Below are positions 1-7,224 of a stretch of 64,000 bases of DNA, in pieces. The stretch comes from Bryocella elongata (lineage in GTDB: Bacteria; Acidobacteriota; Terriglobia; Terriglobales; Acidobacteriaceae), in the NCBI RefSeq assembly GCF_900108185.1, contig NZ_FNVA01000003.1:1-64000 (forward strand). The letters run 5' to 3'. The position numbers and the translations under genes were made by a program. The notes under the pieces are model-generated. The model made no database searches. It was not told the origin of the DNA and saw only the letters and a list, made by a program, of their open reading frames with translations. How positions within the stretch are numbered: position 1 is the stretch's first letter; every line of letters begins with the position of its first letter.

Positions 1-90
1 CTCGCTCAAGCTCAACCGCCCAGCCACAACCGCCTTCGCCAGCTGCTTCCGAATCGCAAACGTCGTCCGAGCCAAAGGATGAGATCGCAT
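1..90 (-). CDS. N-terminus of an unidentified protein (cut by window edge)
   Basis: Thirty codons are open from an ATG on the minus strand to the window edge. The ATG follows a good Shine-Dalgarno (AGGGAG about 7 bases upstream), which is the main reason to call it. The visible residues begin MRSHPLARTTFAIRKQLA and are rich in basic and hydrophobic residues. No domain can be assigned from so short a piece. Confidence 0.4.
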   Translation of the reverse strand, partial: MRSHPLARTTFAIRKQLAKAVVAGRLSLSE

Positions 91-354
91 CAGAACATCT
101 CCCTGAAAAGACAATAACCTGATGCAAACTCACATTTAGCCGCTGAGGGAACGCGCGAAACTCAGAGCATCCTCACAATGGCTGTGAAGAAGACTTGATC
201 TCGATCAGGCTTCCTCCCCAATGAAAACACCCCTCAGGGGGTCCGGGCTCTCGGACCCGCGCCGCGATTGCCCCTGCGTAGAATCCGAGTAGCCACCAGG
301 CTCCTCCCGCCACCCCGAACGAAGCCGCCACGCATTTGGCACAATACGGAGACC

Positions 355-600
355 ATGCCACTCGACCTCACAACGTTCGCCATCAAGTGGCAGCAGACCC
401 AGCTCACCGAGAAGTCCGCCTACCAGCAACACTTTCGCGACCTCTGCGAAGCCCTCGGCGTCTCTCATCCCACAGAAGACGACATGGTTGGGGGCAATTA
501 CACCTTTGAAAAGCACGTCACCAAGGTCGGCGGAGGCTCCGGCTTCGCCGACGTCTGAAAGCGCGACGCCTTTGCCTGGGAGTACAAGCTCCCCCGGGGC
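355..600 (+). pseudogene. Remnant of a large type IIG-like DNA methyltransferase/endonuclease
   Basis: From the ATG the frame begins MPLDLTTFAIKWQQTQL, with YTFEKHVTKVGGG and GFADV further on. This is the conserved amino end of the roughly 1000-residue fused endonuclease/adenine methyltransferases (type IIG, MmeI-like group), recognised from memory. After GFADV the reading frame meets TGA where the family has a Trp codon (TGG in the expected DVWK). Past the stop the frame continues KRDAFAWEYK, completing the D...ExK nuclease core, and then loses all resemblance. It is therefore a nonsense-mutated and truncated gene; the methylase domain is absent. It sits directly before an intact restriction-modification set. 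Confidence 0.6.
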
Positions 601-716
601 GAGTCCGCGCTCCCGCGTCTGAAGGTGCAGATTTTTCGCCGGGACATTTCCGCGGCGTTCGCTCTTGGGAACATCTTGCCTCCTTCGTGTTTTCTTCGAT
701 CATTTCCAAAGAGCTT

Positions 717-730
717 TTCGTTATAACGAA
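717..730 (+). promoter_or_regulatory. 14-bp perfect palindrome overlapping the methyltransferase -10
   Basis: TTCGTTATAACGAA is its own reverse complement. Inside it, TATAAC matches a -10 hexamer and ends 6 bases before the methyltransferase ATG, which predicts a leaderless transcript. A palindrome over the promoter suggests an operator, perhaps for autorepression by the methyltransferase. The regulatory role is inference. Confidence 0.5.
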
Positions 731-733
731 GGT

Positions 734-1690
734 ATGGCGAAACGTCTAAGAGTTCTGGAATTGTGCGCAGGCGCGGGCGGTCAGGCCCTAGGGTTTGAGC
801 AGGCTGGATTCGAGCACGCGGCACTGGTTGAACTCGACGGTCACGCATGCCGCACACTTCGATTCAACAGACCGCACTGGGACGTTAGGCACGAAGACCT
901 GAACAACTTCGACGGCTCGGAGTTTGCAGGTGTGGACGTAATTGCGGCGGGGCTCCCTTGTCCCCCATTCTCGAAGGCCGGCAAGCAGCTTGGTAGCGCT
1001 GATGAGCGCAACCTCTTTCCCGCTGCCCTCGATTTGATTAGGCGGCTTCAACCTCGAGCCATCGTGATTGAGAACGTTCGCGGCATTCTGGATGCCGTTT
1101 TCGCAGATTACCGGACATACATTGCCAATGAGTTACCCGGATACTGGACCGATTGGCATCTGCTGAATGCCTCTGACTACGGGGTGTCTCAACTAAGACC
1201 CCGAGTTAACTTTGTTGCGATTCGCCGCGGCCTTGAGAGCAACTTTCGCTGGCCGACTCCATCGGAGGTGCCGCCGCCAACCGTAGGTGAGCTGTTGGTG
1301 GATCTCATGAAAGAGCGCGGTTGGGCTGGCGCCGAGGCGTGGAAGAGCATCGCAAATGAAATTGCTCCGACGCTGGTAGGCGGAAGCAAAAAACACGGCG
1401 GACCAGACCTTGGCCCCACCCGGGCCCGTAGGGCCTGGGAAGCTCTAGGTGTCAACGGCAAGACTCTCGCAGATGCCGCTCCAGATCGCGACTTCCAAGG
1501 AATTCCTCGCCTCACGGTTCGGATGGCAGCGAGGATTCAGGGATTTCCGGACGACTGGCAGTTTGTCGGTGGGAAAACTGCAGCATATCGGCAGGTTGGA
1601 AACGCCTTCCCGCCCCCCGTTGCCAAGTCAGTCGCAGCTCAGGTGAGAAAGTGTCTTGAAGCGCGAGCTTCTCTCAGAATGGTCGGCTAG
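734..1690 (+). CDS. DNA (cytosine-5) methyltransferase of a NaeI-like R-M system
   Basis: Transfers a methyl group from SAM to C5 of cytosine, protecting host DNA against the neighbouring endonuclease. The 318-residue protein shows motif I (ELCAGAGGQALG, about 9-20), motif IV with the catalytic Cys (GLPCPPFS, Cys76), motif VI (ENV, 113-115) and motif X (QVGNAFPPPVAKS, near 290). The variable region between motifs VIII and IX sets specificity; GCCGGC is likely only by association with the NaeI-like nuclease. The frame is open 23 codons further upstream, but ATG 734 is preferred because the family starts just before motif I and a -10 hexamer lies 6 bases before it. It is convergent with the endonuclease gene, with 2 bases between the stops. 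Confidence 0.93.
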   Translation: MAKRLRVLELCAGAGGQALGFEQAGFEHAALVELDGHACRTLRFNRPHWDVRHEDLNNFDGSEFAGVDVIAAGLPCPPFSKAGKQLGSADERNLFPAALDLIRRLQPRAIVIENVRGILDAVFADYRTYIANELPGYWTDWHLLNASDYGVSQLRPRVNFVAIRRGLESNFRWPTPSEVPPPTVGELLVDLMKERGWAGAEAWKSIANEIAPTLVGGSKKHGGPDLGPTRARRAWEALGVNGKTLADAAPDRDFQGIPRLTVRMAARIQGFPDDWQFVGGKTAAYRQVGNAFPPPVAKSVAAQVRKCLEARASLRMVG

Positions 1691-1692
1691 CT

Positions 1693-2622
1693 TCAGATTT
1701 TTTTGCCCCGCTTCAGTATCTCTTCTTCCGCGCTTGTAGCGGCCTTGATGGATATGAACTCATCCCTCGCGCATACGGGGAGCCCTAGTTCATGAATGAG
1801 GGCCCGATCATATTGGCCCGAGAGGAGGACGATTCCCTCCCCTACAAATTCGTCCCTTGCTCCTCCTCCCTTTCTGATTCTTCTCATCGGATCTTCTTGC
1901 TGCGCCAAGCCCACCGCTACCTTCTTGGGGATGGGTTGCCGCATAAACTTGCGAAAGAGGGCGGCAACTCTCTTGGTCCCCTTCCCAGACGAGAGGATCG
2001 CTTCTCTAATCGGAACGGGAACCTGTTGCCAAAAGTTAGGTGGATAGGGGTAATCCCTTAGGAGCCAATGCGCATTCTCTCTTATCCCGCGAGCCGAGAT
2101 AGAACGTTTCTTATCCTGATTTCCTTTGTTCAGAATTTCTGGCCGGGCCACGATGATACCGATACTGAACGTTGACCTAACCTCGTCGGCTGAGACTACG
2201 ATGCAGGGACGACCGAACGCCTCCGGCGGGACATACCAAGTTCCCGTGACCGTGTTCTTGATATCCACTTCAACTCCTCGTAAGTTGAGGTCCAAAAGTT
2301 TACCCCAAGGGGCACCGAGGTAATTTCTGAGTAGGATTTCGACTTTCGTACCTATGTAGGTTTTTTCTGTCTTCTCTAACTCGTCAATGAGAAATCGTCC
2401 AGACCTGCCGGTGTCGATTACCTCATCGATCGCGCGGCGAATGAGTGTAGGAACCTCTGCACAAAACTGCTTCCACCCGCCCCCGAGCCGAAGGATCTCC
2501 TCGTGAAGGAAGCACATCAATTCATAGTCCTGATGAGTGGCAGGAAAGTTGAACCCCTCCGGCAAGGACTTCGGCACGTATCCACGCCAAGGGGTGTTTG
2601 CGGCTGTTGACTCATCGGACAT
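1693..2622 (-). CDS. NaeI-like type IIE restriction endonuclease
   Basis: Predicted to cleave DNA, by family at GCCGGC, and to need a second bound site as an effector. The 309 residues align with NaeI from memory with a constant offset of 25 in the active-site region: Glu95, Asp111, Asp120 and Lys122 correspond to NaeI Glu70, Asp86, Asp95 and Lys97. Shared blocks include EKTEKTYIGTKVEI, GVEVDIKN, PPEAFG and AQQEDPMRRIRKGGGAR, the last in the C-terminal DNA-binding (Topo) domain. NaeI Leu43, whose change to Lys converts NaeI to a topoisomerase, corresponds to Val68 here. The start has a GGAGG 6 bases upstream. The gene is divergent from vsr and looks intact. Confidence 0.9.
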   Translation of the reverse strand: MSDESTAANTPWRGYVPKSLPEGFNFPATHQDYELMCFLHEEILRLGGGWKQFCAEVPTLIRRAIDEVIDTGRSGRFLIDELEKTEKTYIGTKVEILLRNYLGAPWGKLLDLNLRGVEVDIKNTVTGTWYVPPEAFGRPCIVVSADEVRSTFSIGIIVARPEILNKGNQDKKRSISARGIRENAHWLLRDYPYPPNFWQQVPVPIREAILSSGKGTKRVAALFRKFMRQPIPKKVAVGLAQQEDPMRRIRKGGGARDEFVGEGIVLLSGQYDRALIHELGLPVCARDEFISIKAATSAEEEILKRGKKI

Positions 2623-2628
2623 CTAATG

Positions 2629-2638
2629 CCTCCGGAGG
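2629..2638. promoter_or_regulatory. Palindromic Shine-Dalgarno shared by two divergent genes
   Basis: CCTCCGGAGG is a perfect 10-bp palindrome in the 21-bp gap between the endonuclease and vsr starts. Each strand reads GGAGG, 5 bases before the vsr ATG on plus and 6 bases before the endonuclease ATG on minus. One short sequence thus gives both divergent genes their ribosome binding site. Confidence 0.8.
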
Positions 2639-2643
2639 ATCCA

Positions 2644-3093
2644 ATGGATAAGCTTAGCCAAGCTCGTCGCTCCGAGAACATGCGGCGAATCAAGAGCCTA
2701 AACACCTCGCCCGAGATCTCTGTTCGCCGGCTCATTTTTGGTATGGGTTACAGGTTCAGACTTCATTCCAAAGCACTCCCGGGGAGACCCGATTTAGTCT
2801 TTCCCGGTCGCCGAGCCGTGATCTTCGTTCACGGATGCTTTTGGCACCAGCACACCAAGTGCAACGAGGGGCGAATCCCGTCCTCTAGGCCCGAGTATTG
2901 GGCGCCAAAACTGGCCGGCAACGTGGCCCGTGACACCACGCGGAAGGATGAGCTTCGCCAGTTGGGGTGGCGCGTGATGGTGATTTGGGAGTGCGAAGTC
3001 ATGTCCCCGAAGACTGCTGCCAAAATCAAGCGATTCTTGGGCAAACCTGGACCAAACCAACCGTCGGCAAAGGCGAAGAAATTGCTAAAATAA
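2644..3093 (+). CDS. vsr: Very short patch repair endonuclease (Vsr)
   Basis: Nicks 5' to the thymine of T:G mismatches that arise when 5-methylcytosine deaminates, so it repairs the mutagenic by-product of the adjacent methyltransferase. The 149-residue protein has the family hallmarks SENMRRIKSLNTSPE at the amino end, GRPDLVFP with the catalytic Asp, and FVHGCFWHQH with zinc and catalytic residues, then LGWRVMVIWECE. The frame is open 6 codons earlier, but ATG 2644 is chosen because GGAGG sits 5 bases before it and the family starts here. Vsr genes commonly travel with C5-methyltransferase R-M systems. Confidence 0.95.
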   Translation: MDKLSQARRSENMRRIKSLNTSPEISVRRLIFGMGYRFRLHSKALPGRPDLVFPGRRAVIFVHGCFWHQHTKCNEGRIPSSRPEYWAPKLAGNVARDTTRKDELRQLGWRVMVIWECEVMSPKTAAKIKRFLGKPGPNQPSAKAKKLLK

Positions 3094-3100
3094 ACGTTGA

Positions 3101-6034
3101 ATGGCAGACGATCAGAACCAGCTCCCCCTAGGGTCGAATCCCGACGATCTCACCCCCTCCCAGGACGCAAACTCCAACAATCCGCCGCCCGGCGGTGGTG
3201 CGGGAGGCCCCGGTGCGCCCACAGGCCCCGGAGCTCTGATCATGACCCCCATCAACATCGAGGAGGAGATGCGCCGTTCGTATCTCGACTACTCGATGTC
3301 CGTCATCGTCGGCCGCGCGCTGCCCGACGTCCGTGACGGCCTCAAGCCCGTGCACCGCCGCATCCTGTACTCCATGCAGGAGCTCGGCCTCCAGCACAAC
3401 AAGAAGTACATGAAGTCGGCCAAGCCGGTCTCGCAGGCCATGGGTAACTACCACCCCCACGGCGACACCGCCATCTACGACGCACTCGTGCGCCTCGCCC
3501 AGCCCTTCAGCCTGCGCTATCCCCTCGTCGATGGCCAGGGTAACTTCGGCTCCGTCGACGGTGATCCACCCGCCGCCATGCGTTACACCGAAGCCCGCAT
3601 GATGCGCATCACCGCCGAGATGCTCGCCGATATCGACTCCGATACCGTCGACTTCGTCCCCAACTACGACGACTCGACCACCGAGCCCACCGTACTGCCC
3701 TGCCGCTTCCCCAACCTCATCGTCAACGGCGGCACCGGCATCGCCGTCGGCATGGCCACCAACATCCCGCCGCACAATCTCACCGAGGTCCTCAACGCGT
3801 CCATTGCCCTCCTCTCGAAAGAGAAGTCCGACACGCGTTCCAACCTCGACATCGTGCTCGAGCACGTCCAGGGTCCCGACTTCCCCACCGGCGGCTTCAT
3901 CTACGGCAAGTCCGGCATCCCCCGCGCCTACCAGACCGGCCGCGGCCGCTTCATGATGCGCGCCAAGTGCGGCCTCGAGCAGATCACCGGCGGCCGACAG
4001 GCCATCATCGTCTCTGAGATCCCCTACCAGGTCAACAAGTCGACCCTCATCAAGCGCATCGCCGAGCTCGTCAACGAGAAGATCGTCGACGACATCTCCG
4101 ACGTCCGCGATGAGTCCGACCGCGACGGCATGCGCATCGTCATCGAGCTCAAGCGCGGCGCCCAGAGCGAGATCGTCCTCAACCAGCTCTACAAGCACAC
4201 CTCCATGCAGGAATCCTTCTCCATGATCTTCCTGGCCGTCCACGGCGGCCAGCCCAAGGAGTTCCCGCTCGACCACGCCATCTGGGCCTTCCTCGATCAC
4301 CGCATCGACGTCGTCCGCCGCCGCACCGCCTTCCTCCTCAACAAGGCCCGCGAGTTCGAGCACATCCGCCTCGGCTACCAGATCGCCCTCGACCACCTCG
4401 ACAACGTCATCAAGATTATTCGCCAGAGCTCCTCGCGCGCCGACGCCCGCGAGAATCTCTTCGGCTACTTCTCCAACCGCCGCATCAACCTCCGCGGCAC
4501 CGAGATCCAGGGTGTCACCCTCGACCCCGCCAAGTACGGCATCGACCTCAACGGCGGCAGCGTCTCCGCCCAGCTGGCCAACAACTCCGCCGGCACCCTC
4601 ATCCTCAGCTACCGCCAGATCGACGCCATCCTCGAACTCCAGCTGTACCGCCTCACCCAGCTCTCCATTGACGAGATCATGAACGAGCTGCGTAAGGTCC
4701 GCGACGACATCGCCGAGTACGAATCGATTCTTGCCTCGGACAAGAAGCTCCGCCGCGTCATCATCAAGGAGCTCGAGGAAGTCCGCGACAAGTACGGCGA
4801 CCCCCGCCGCACCATCATCCTCGACGAGACCACCGAGCTCACCCTCGAAGACCTCATCGCCGACGAGCAGGTCGCCGTCACCGTCTCCAACACCGGCTAC
4901 CTCAAGCGCACACCCATCACCGTCTACCGGCAGCAGAAGCGCGGCGGCACCGGTCGCATGGGCATGAAGACCCGCGAGGAAGACTTCGTCTCGCAGCTCA
5001 TCATCGACTCCACCCACGCCTACCTGCTCTGCTTCACCAACTCCGGCCGCGTCTACTGGCTCAAGGTCTACGAGATCCCCGACGTCGGCGCCGCTGGCAA
5101 GGGCAAGGCCATGGCCTCCCTCGTCGACCTCCAGCCCGGCGAAAAGGTCGTCACCATCCTCCCCGTCCGCAACCTGGAAGAGGATGGCAAGTTCGTCTTC
5201 TTCGCCACCCGCAACGGCACCGTCAAGAAGACCGCGCTCAAGGACTTCTCCAACGTCATGGCCCGCGGCATCATCGCCATCGGCATCGACAAGGACGACG
5301 AGCTCATCACCGCCCGCATCACCGACGGCGAGCAGGTCATCTTCCTCGCCACCCACGAAGGCCTAGCCATCCGCTTCCACGAGGCTGACGTGCGCAGCAT
5401 GGGCCGCCCCGCCACCGGCGTCCGCGGCATCGCCCTCAAGAAGAACGACTACGTCATCGGCGCAGCAGTCACCCCGTCCTCCGAGGCCCGCAACAAGCAG
5501 CGCCTCGAACGCGCCCGCGAAGCCGGACTCGCCGACGTCGTTGCCAAGGCCATCGACGAAGCCATCGACTCCGCCGCAGCCCAGCCCATGGCCCTCGCCC
5601 CCGGTGACGACACCGCCGAGGTCCCCACCGCCGCTCCCGAGATCAGCGCTAAGCTCGCCAAGCTCGACGAGAAGCTAGGCCTCACCCCCTGCCTCATCCT
5701 CTCCGTCTCCGACAACGGCTACGGCAAGCGCACCGACGTCGACGCCTACCGCCTCCAGACCCGCGGCGGCAAGGGCGTCATCAACATGAAGACCACCCCA
5801 AAGATCGGCAAGGTCACCAGCATCAACCTCGTCGACGACACCACCGAGATGATGGTCATCAGCCAGTTCGGCAAAATCATCCGCATCGACACCAAGTCCG
5901 TAAGAGCCGCCGGCCGCAGCACCTCCGGCGTCCGCCTCTTGAACCTGGAAGCCGACGACAAGGTAGCCTCAGCAACCGTAATCCCCCCCGAAGACCCCAA
6001 AACCAACGGCGACGGCGGAACCCTGCTGCAATAG
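3101..6034 (+). CDS. gyrA: DNA gyrase subunit A
   Basis: ATP-dependent negative supercoiling of DNA with GyrB. At 977 residues it is longer than usual (about 875 in E. coli). A Pro/Gly-rich leader of about 47 residues precedes the conserved [19 protein letters not shown]. The catalytic Tyr is Tyr162 in [10 protein letters not shown]. The quinolone region reads [10 protein letters not shown], so Thr123 stands at E. coli Ser83 and Asp127 at Asp87. The GyrA-box is QKRGGTG, and the C-terminal pinwheel carries an acidic, Ala-rich insert near 790-860. ATG 3242 (MTPINIEEE) is an alternative start with a weak GGAG. The gene begins 7 bases after vsr, so transcription may come through or from within vsr. 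Confidence 0.97.
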   Translation: MADDQNQLPLGSNPDDLTPSQDANSNNPPPGGGAGGPGAPTGPGALIMTPINIEEEMRRSYLDYSMSVIVGRALPDVRDGLKPVHRRILYSMQELGLQHNKKYMKSAKPVSQAMGNYHPHGDTAIYDALVRLAQPFSLRYPLVDGQGNFGSVDGDPPAAMRYTEARMMRITAEMLADIDSDTVDFVPNYDDSTTEPTVLPCRFPNLIVNGGTGIAVGMATNIPPHNLTEVLNASIALLSKEKSDTRSNLDIVLEHVQGPDFPTGGFIYGKSGIPRAYQTGRGRFMMRAKCGLEQITGGRQAIIVSEIPYQVNKSTLIKRIAELVNEKIVDDISDVRDESDRDGMRIVIELKRGAQSEIVLNQLYKHTSMQESFSMIFLAVHGGQPKEFPLDHAIWAFLDHRIDVVRRRTAFLLNKAREFEHIRLGYQIALDHLDNVIKIIRQSSSRADARENLFGYFSNRRINLRGTEIQGVTLDPAKYGIDLNGGSVSAQLANNSAGTLILSYRQIDAILELQLYRLTQLSIDEIMNELRKVRDDIAEYESILASDKKLRRVIIKELEEVRDKYGDPRRTIILDETTELTLEDLIADEQVAVTVSNTGYLKRTPITVYRQQKRGGTGRMGMKTREEDFVSQLIIDSTHAYLLCFTNSGRVYWLKVYEIPDVGAAGKGKAMASLVDLQPGEKVVTILPVRNLEEDGKFVFFATRNGTVKKTALKDFSNVMARGIIAIGIDKDDELITARITDGEQVIFLATHEGLAIRFHEADVRSMGRPATGVRGIALKKNDYVIGAAVTPSSEARNKQRLERAREAGLADVVAKAIDEAIDSAAAQPMALAPGDDTAEVPTAAPEISAKLAKLDEKLGLTPCLILSVSDNGYGKRTDVDAYRLQTRGGKGVINMKTTPKIGKVTSINLVDDTTEMMVISQFGKIIRIDTKSVRAAGRSTSGVRLLNLEADDKVASATVIPPEDPKTNGDGGTLLQ

Positions 6035-6082
6035 CCTAGAACGGGATAGACTTACGTATCCAACGAGAGCACCCGGAGCAGC

Positions 6083-6982
6083 ATGCGCGCTTGGTACGAG
6101 CTTAAGTTCAACGACGAATTCCGTTCCAGGACGGGAACCGAGTTTCAATCGCTATTCAGCGCCATCATGGAGCGCCGGTATCCCGGCGACTTCCGGAAGG
6201 TCAAGCCATACGGAAATCAAGGCGACCACAAGTGCGACGGATATCATGCGTCAAAGCGGCGTGTATACCAGGTTTACGCACCGGAGACGTTCAAGGCTAC
6301 GGTTGCAAAGGATAAGATCGACGAGGATTTCACAGGAGCCGTTGCTCATTGGTCAACCCTCATGGGCGAATGGGTATTCGTCCACAATCAACACAAGAGC
6401 GGCCTTCCCCCGCAGACGGTAAAGCACCTTCAGAGCCTCAACGGCTCAAACGGCGTCTCGGTCGAGTCTTGGTGCGATGTCGAGCTGCGCAACGAGTTTT
6501 TCTCGCTGCAATCTGAAGACCAAGCTGCCATTTTGGGCCACACGCCAACTGATTTGACCTTCAAACGTCTCGACATAAAAGACGTGATCGTCGTCGTGAA
6601 CGCGCTGGCCCAGCAAGAGGCGCCCGTTGGATTACCGGTTGCAGAAGTAGCACCTGGCAAGCTCGAAGCCAACCAGCTGTCGGACTACACTCAGTCGCTC
6701 TTGACGATGGGAAGCCGCAAAGCTCATTTAGTGAAGAAGCTTTTCGACAAGTGGCACGATCCAGAGCTTGGCGACCGCGTCGCAGCGACCTTTCATGCGA
6801 AATACCTGGAACTGAGGGATTCTGGGGAGTCAGGTGATGATCTCTTAACTCACCTTTGGCACTATGCTGGCGGCGGAAGCCAAGATGGTTCTGCGAAGGA
6901 AACGGCCGTCTTGGCATTGCTCGCCTTCCTCTTCGAAGAGTGCGAGATTTTTGAGCCCGTCAAAGAATCGGAGCCGTCATGA
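6083..6982 (+). CDS. ABC-3C system effector with nuclease-like N-terminal domain
   Basis: First gene of a three-gene cassette matching ABC-three-component conflict systems. The first 110 or so residues carry a PD-(D/E)XK-like pattern: Glu in RTGTEFQSL, Asp in GNQGDHKCDGY and a following VYQVYAPE strand. The rest (to 299) would be the ABC-3C C-terminal domain that couples to the ATPase. No signal peptide or membrane segment is seen. GGAG lies about 4 bases before the ATG, and the stop overlaps the next start as ATGA. Family assignment rests on gene order, the partner proteins and recalled motifs. Function (DNA or RNA cleavage on phage sensing) is inference. Confidence 0.65.
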   Translation: MRAWYELKFNDEFRSRTGTEFQSLFSAIMERRYPGDFRKVKPYGNQGDHKCDGYHASKRRVYQVYAPETFKATVAKDKIDEDFTGAVAHWSTLMGEWVFVHNQHKSGLPPQTVKHLQSLNGSNGVSVESWCDVELRNEFFSLQSEDQAAILGHTPTDLTFKRLDIKDVIVVVNALAQQEAPVGLPVAEVAPGKLEANQLSDYTQSLLTMGSRKAHLVKKLFDKWHDPELGDRVAATFHAKYLELRDSGESGDDLLTHLWHYAGGGSQDGSAKETAVLALLAFLFEECEIFEPVKESEPS

Positions 6983-7224
6983 TTCTGCCCACAAAGCGCT
7001 TACCGGAGGATAGAGCGCTTCTCGCGGTCGGCGGGGACGTCCTTTCACTGCTCTCGGAACCAGCGACGGTCTCAAAAGTTTGGTCGGATATCAAAGAGAT
7101 GCGCAGCTCGCGCACAAATGCGAGCCCACTGTCGTTTGATTGGTTCGTGCTGGCTGTAGCTCTCTTGTTCTCGATGAAGCTCGTAGAGCTAAACGACGGC
7201 CGTCTGAAACGGGTTGGAATGTGA
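6979..7224 (+). CDS. ABC-3C middle component (small protein)
   Basis: Eighty-one residues beginning MILPTKRLPEDRALL, with SFDWFVLAVALLF and LNDGRL near the end. This pattern fits the small middle components of ABC-3C systems (closest, from memory, to type MC6). In these systems it is thought to link effector and ATPase. It overlaps the effector gene by 4 bases (ATGA) and the ATPase gene by 4 bases (GTGA), so all three are probably translationally coupled. The hydrophobic stretch is more likely a buried helix than a membrane span. The subtype label is uncertain; the role as linker is inferred from context. Confidence 0.6.
   Translation: MILPTKRLPEDRALLAVGGDVLSLLSEPATVSKVWSDIKEMRSSRTNASPLSFDWFVLAVALLFSMKLVELNDGRLKRVGM

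Noticed and set aside
3120-3140. GGTCGAATCCC resembling a tRNA T-arm
   Set aside because: It lies in the gyrA amino end, and no acceptor or anticodon stems can be formed around it.
3128-5356. 742-codon minus-strand open frame opposite gyrA
   Set aside because: Its sequence is a mirror of GC-rich gyrA codons (runs of Asp, Gly, Val, Glu), with no domain; gyrA on plus is certain.
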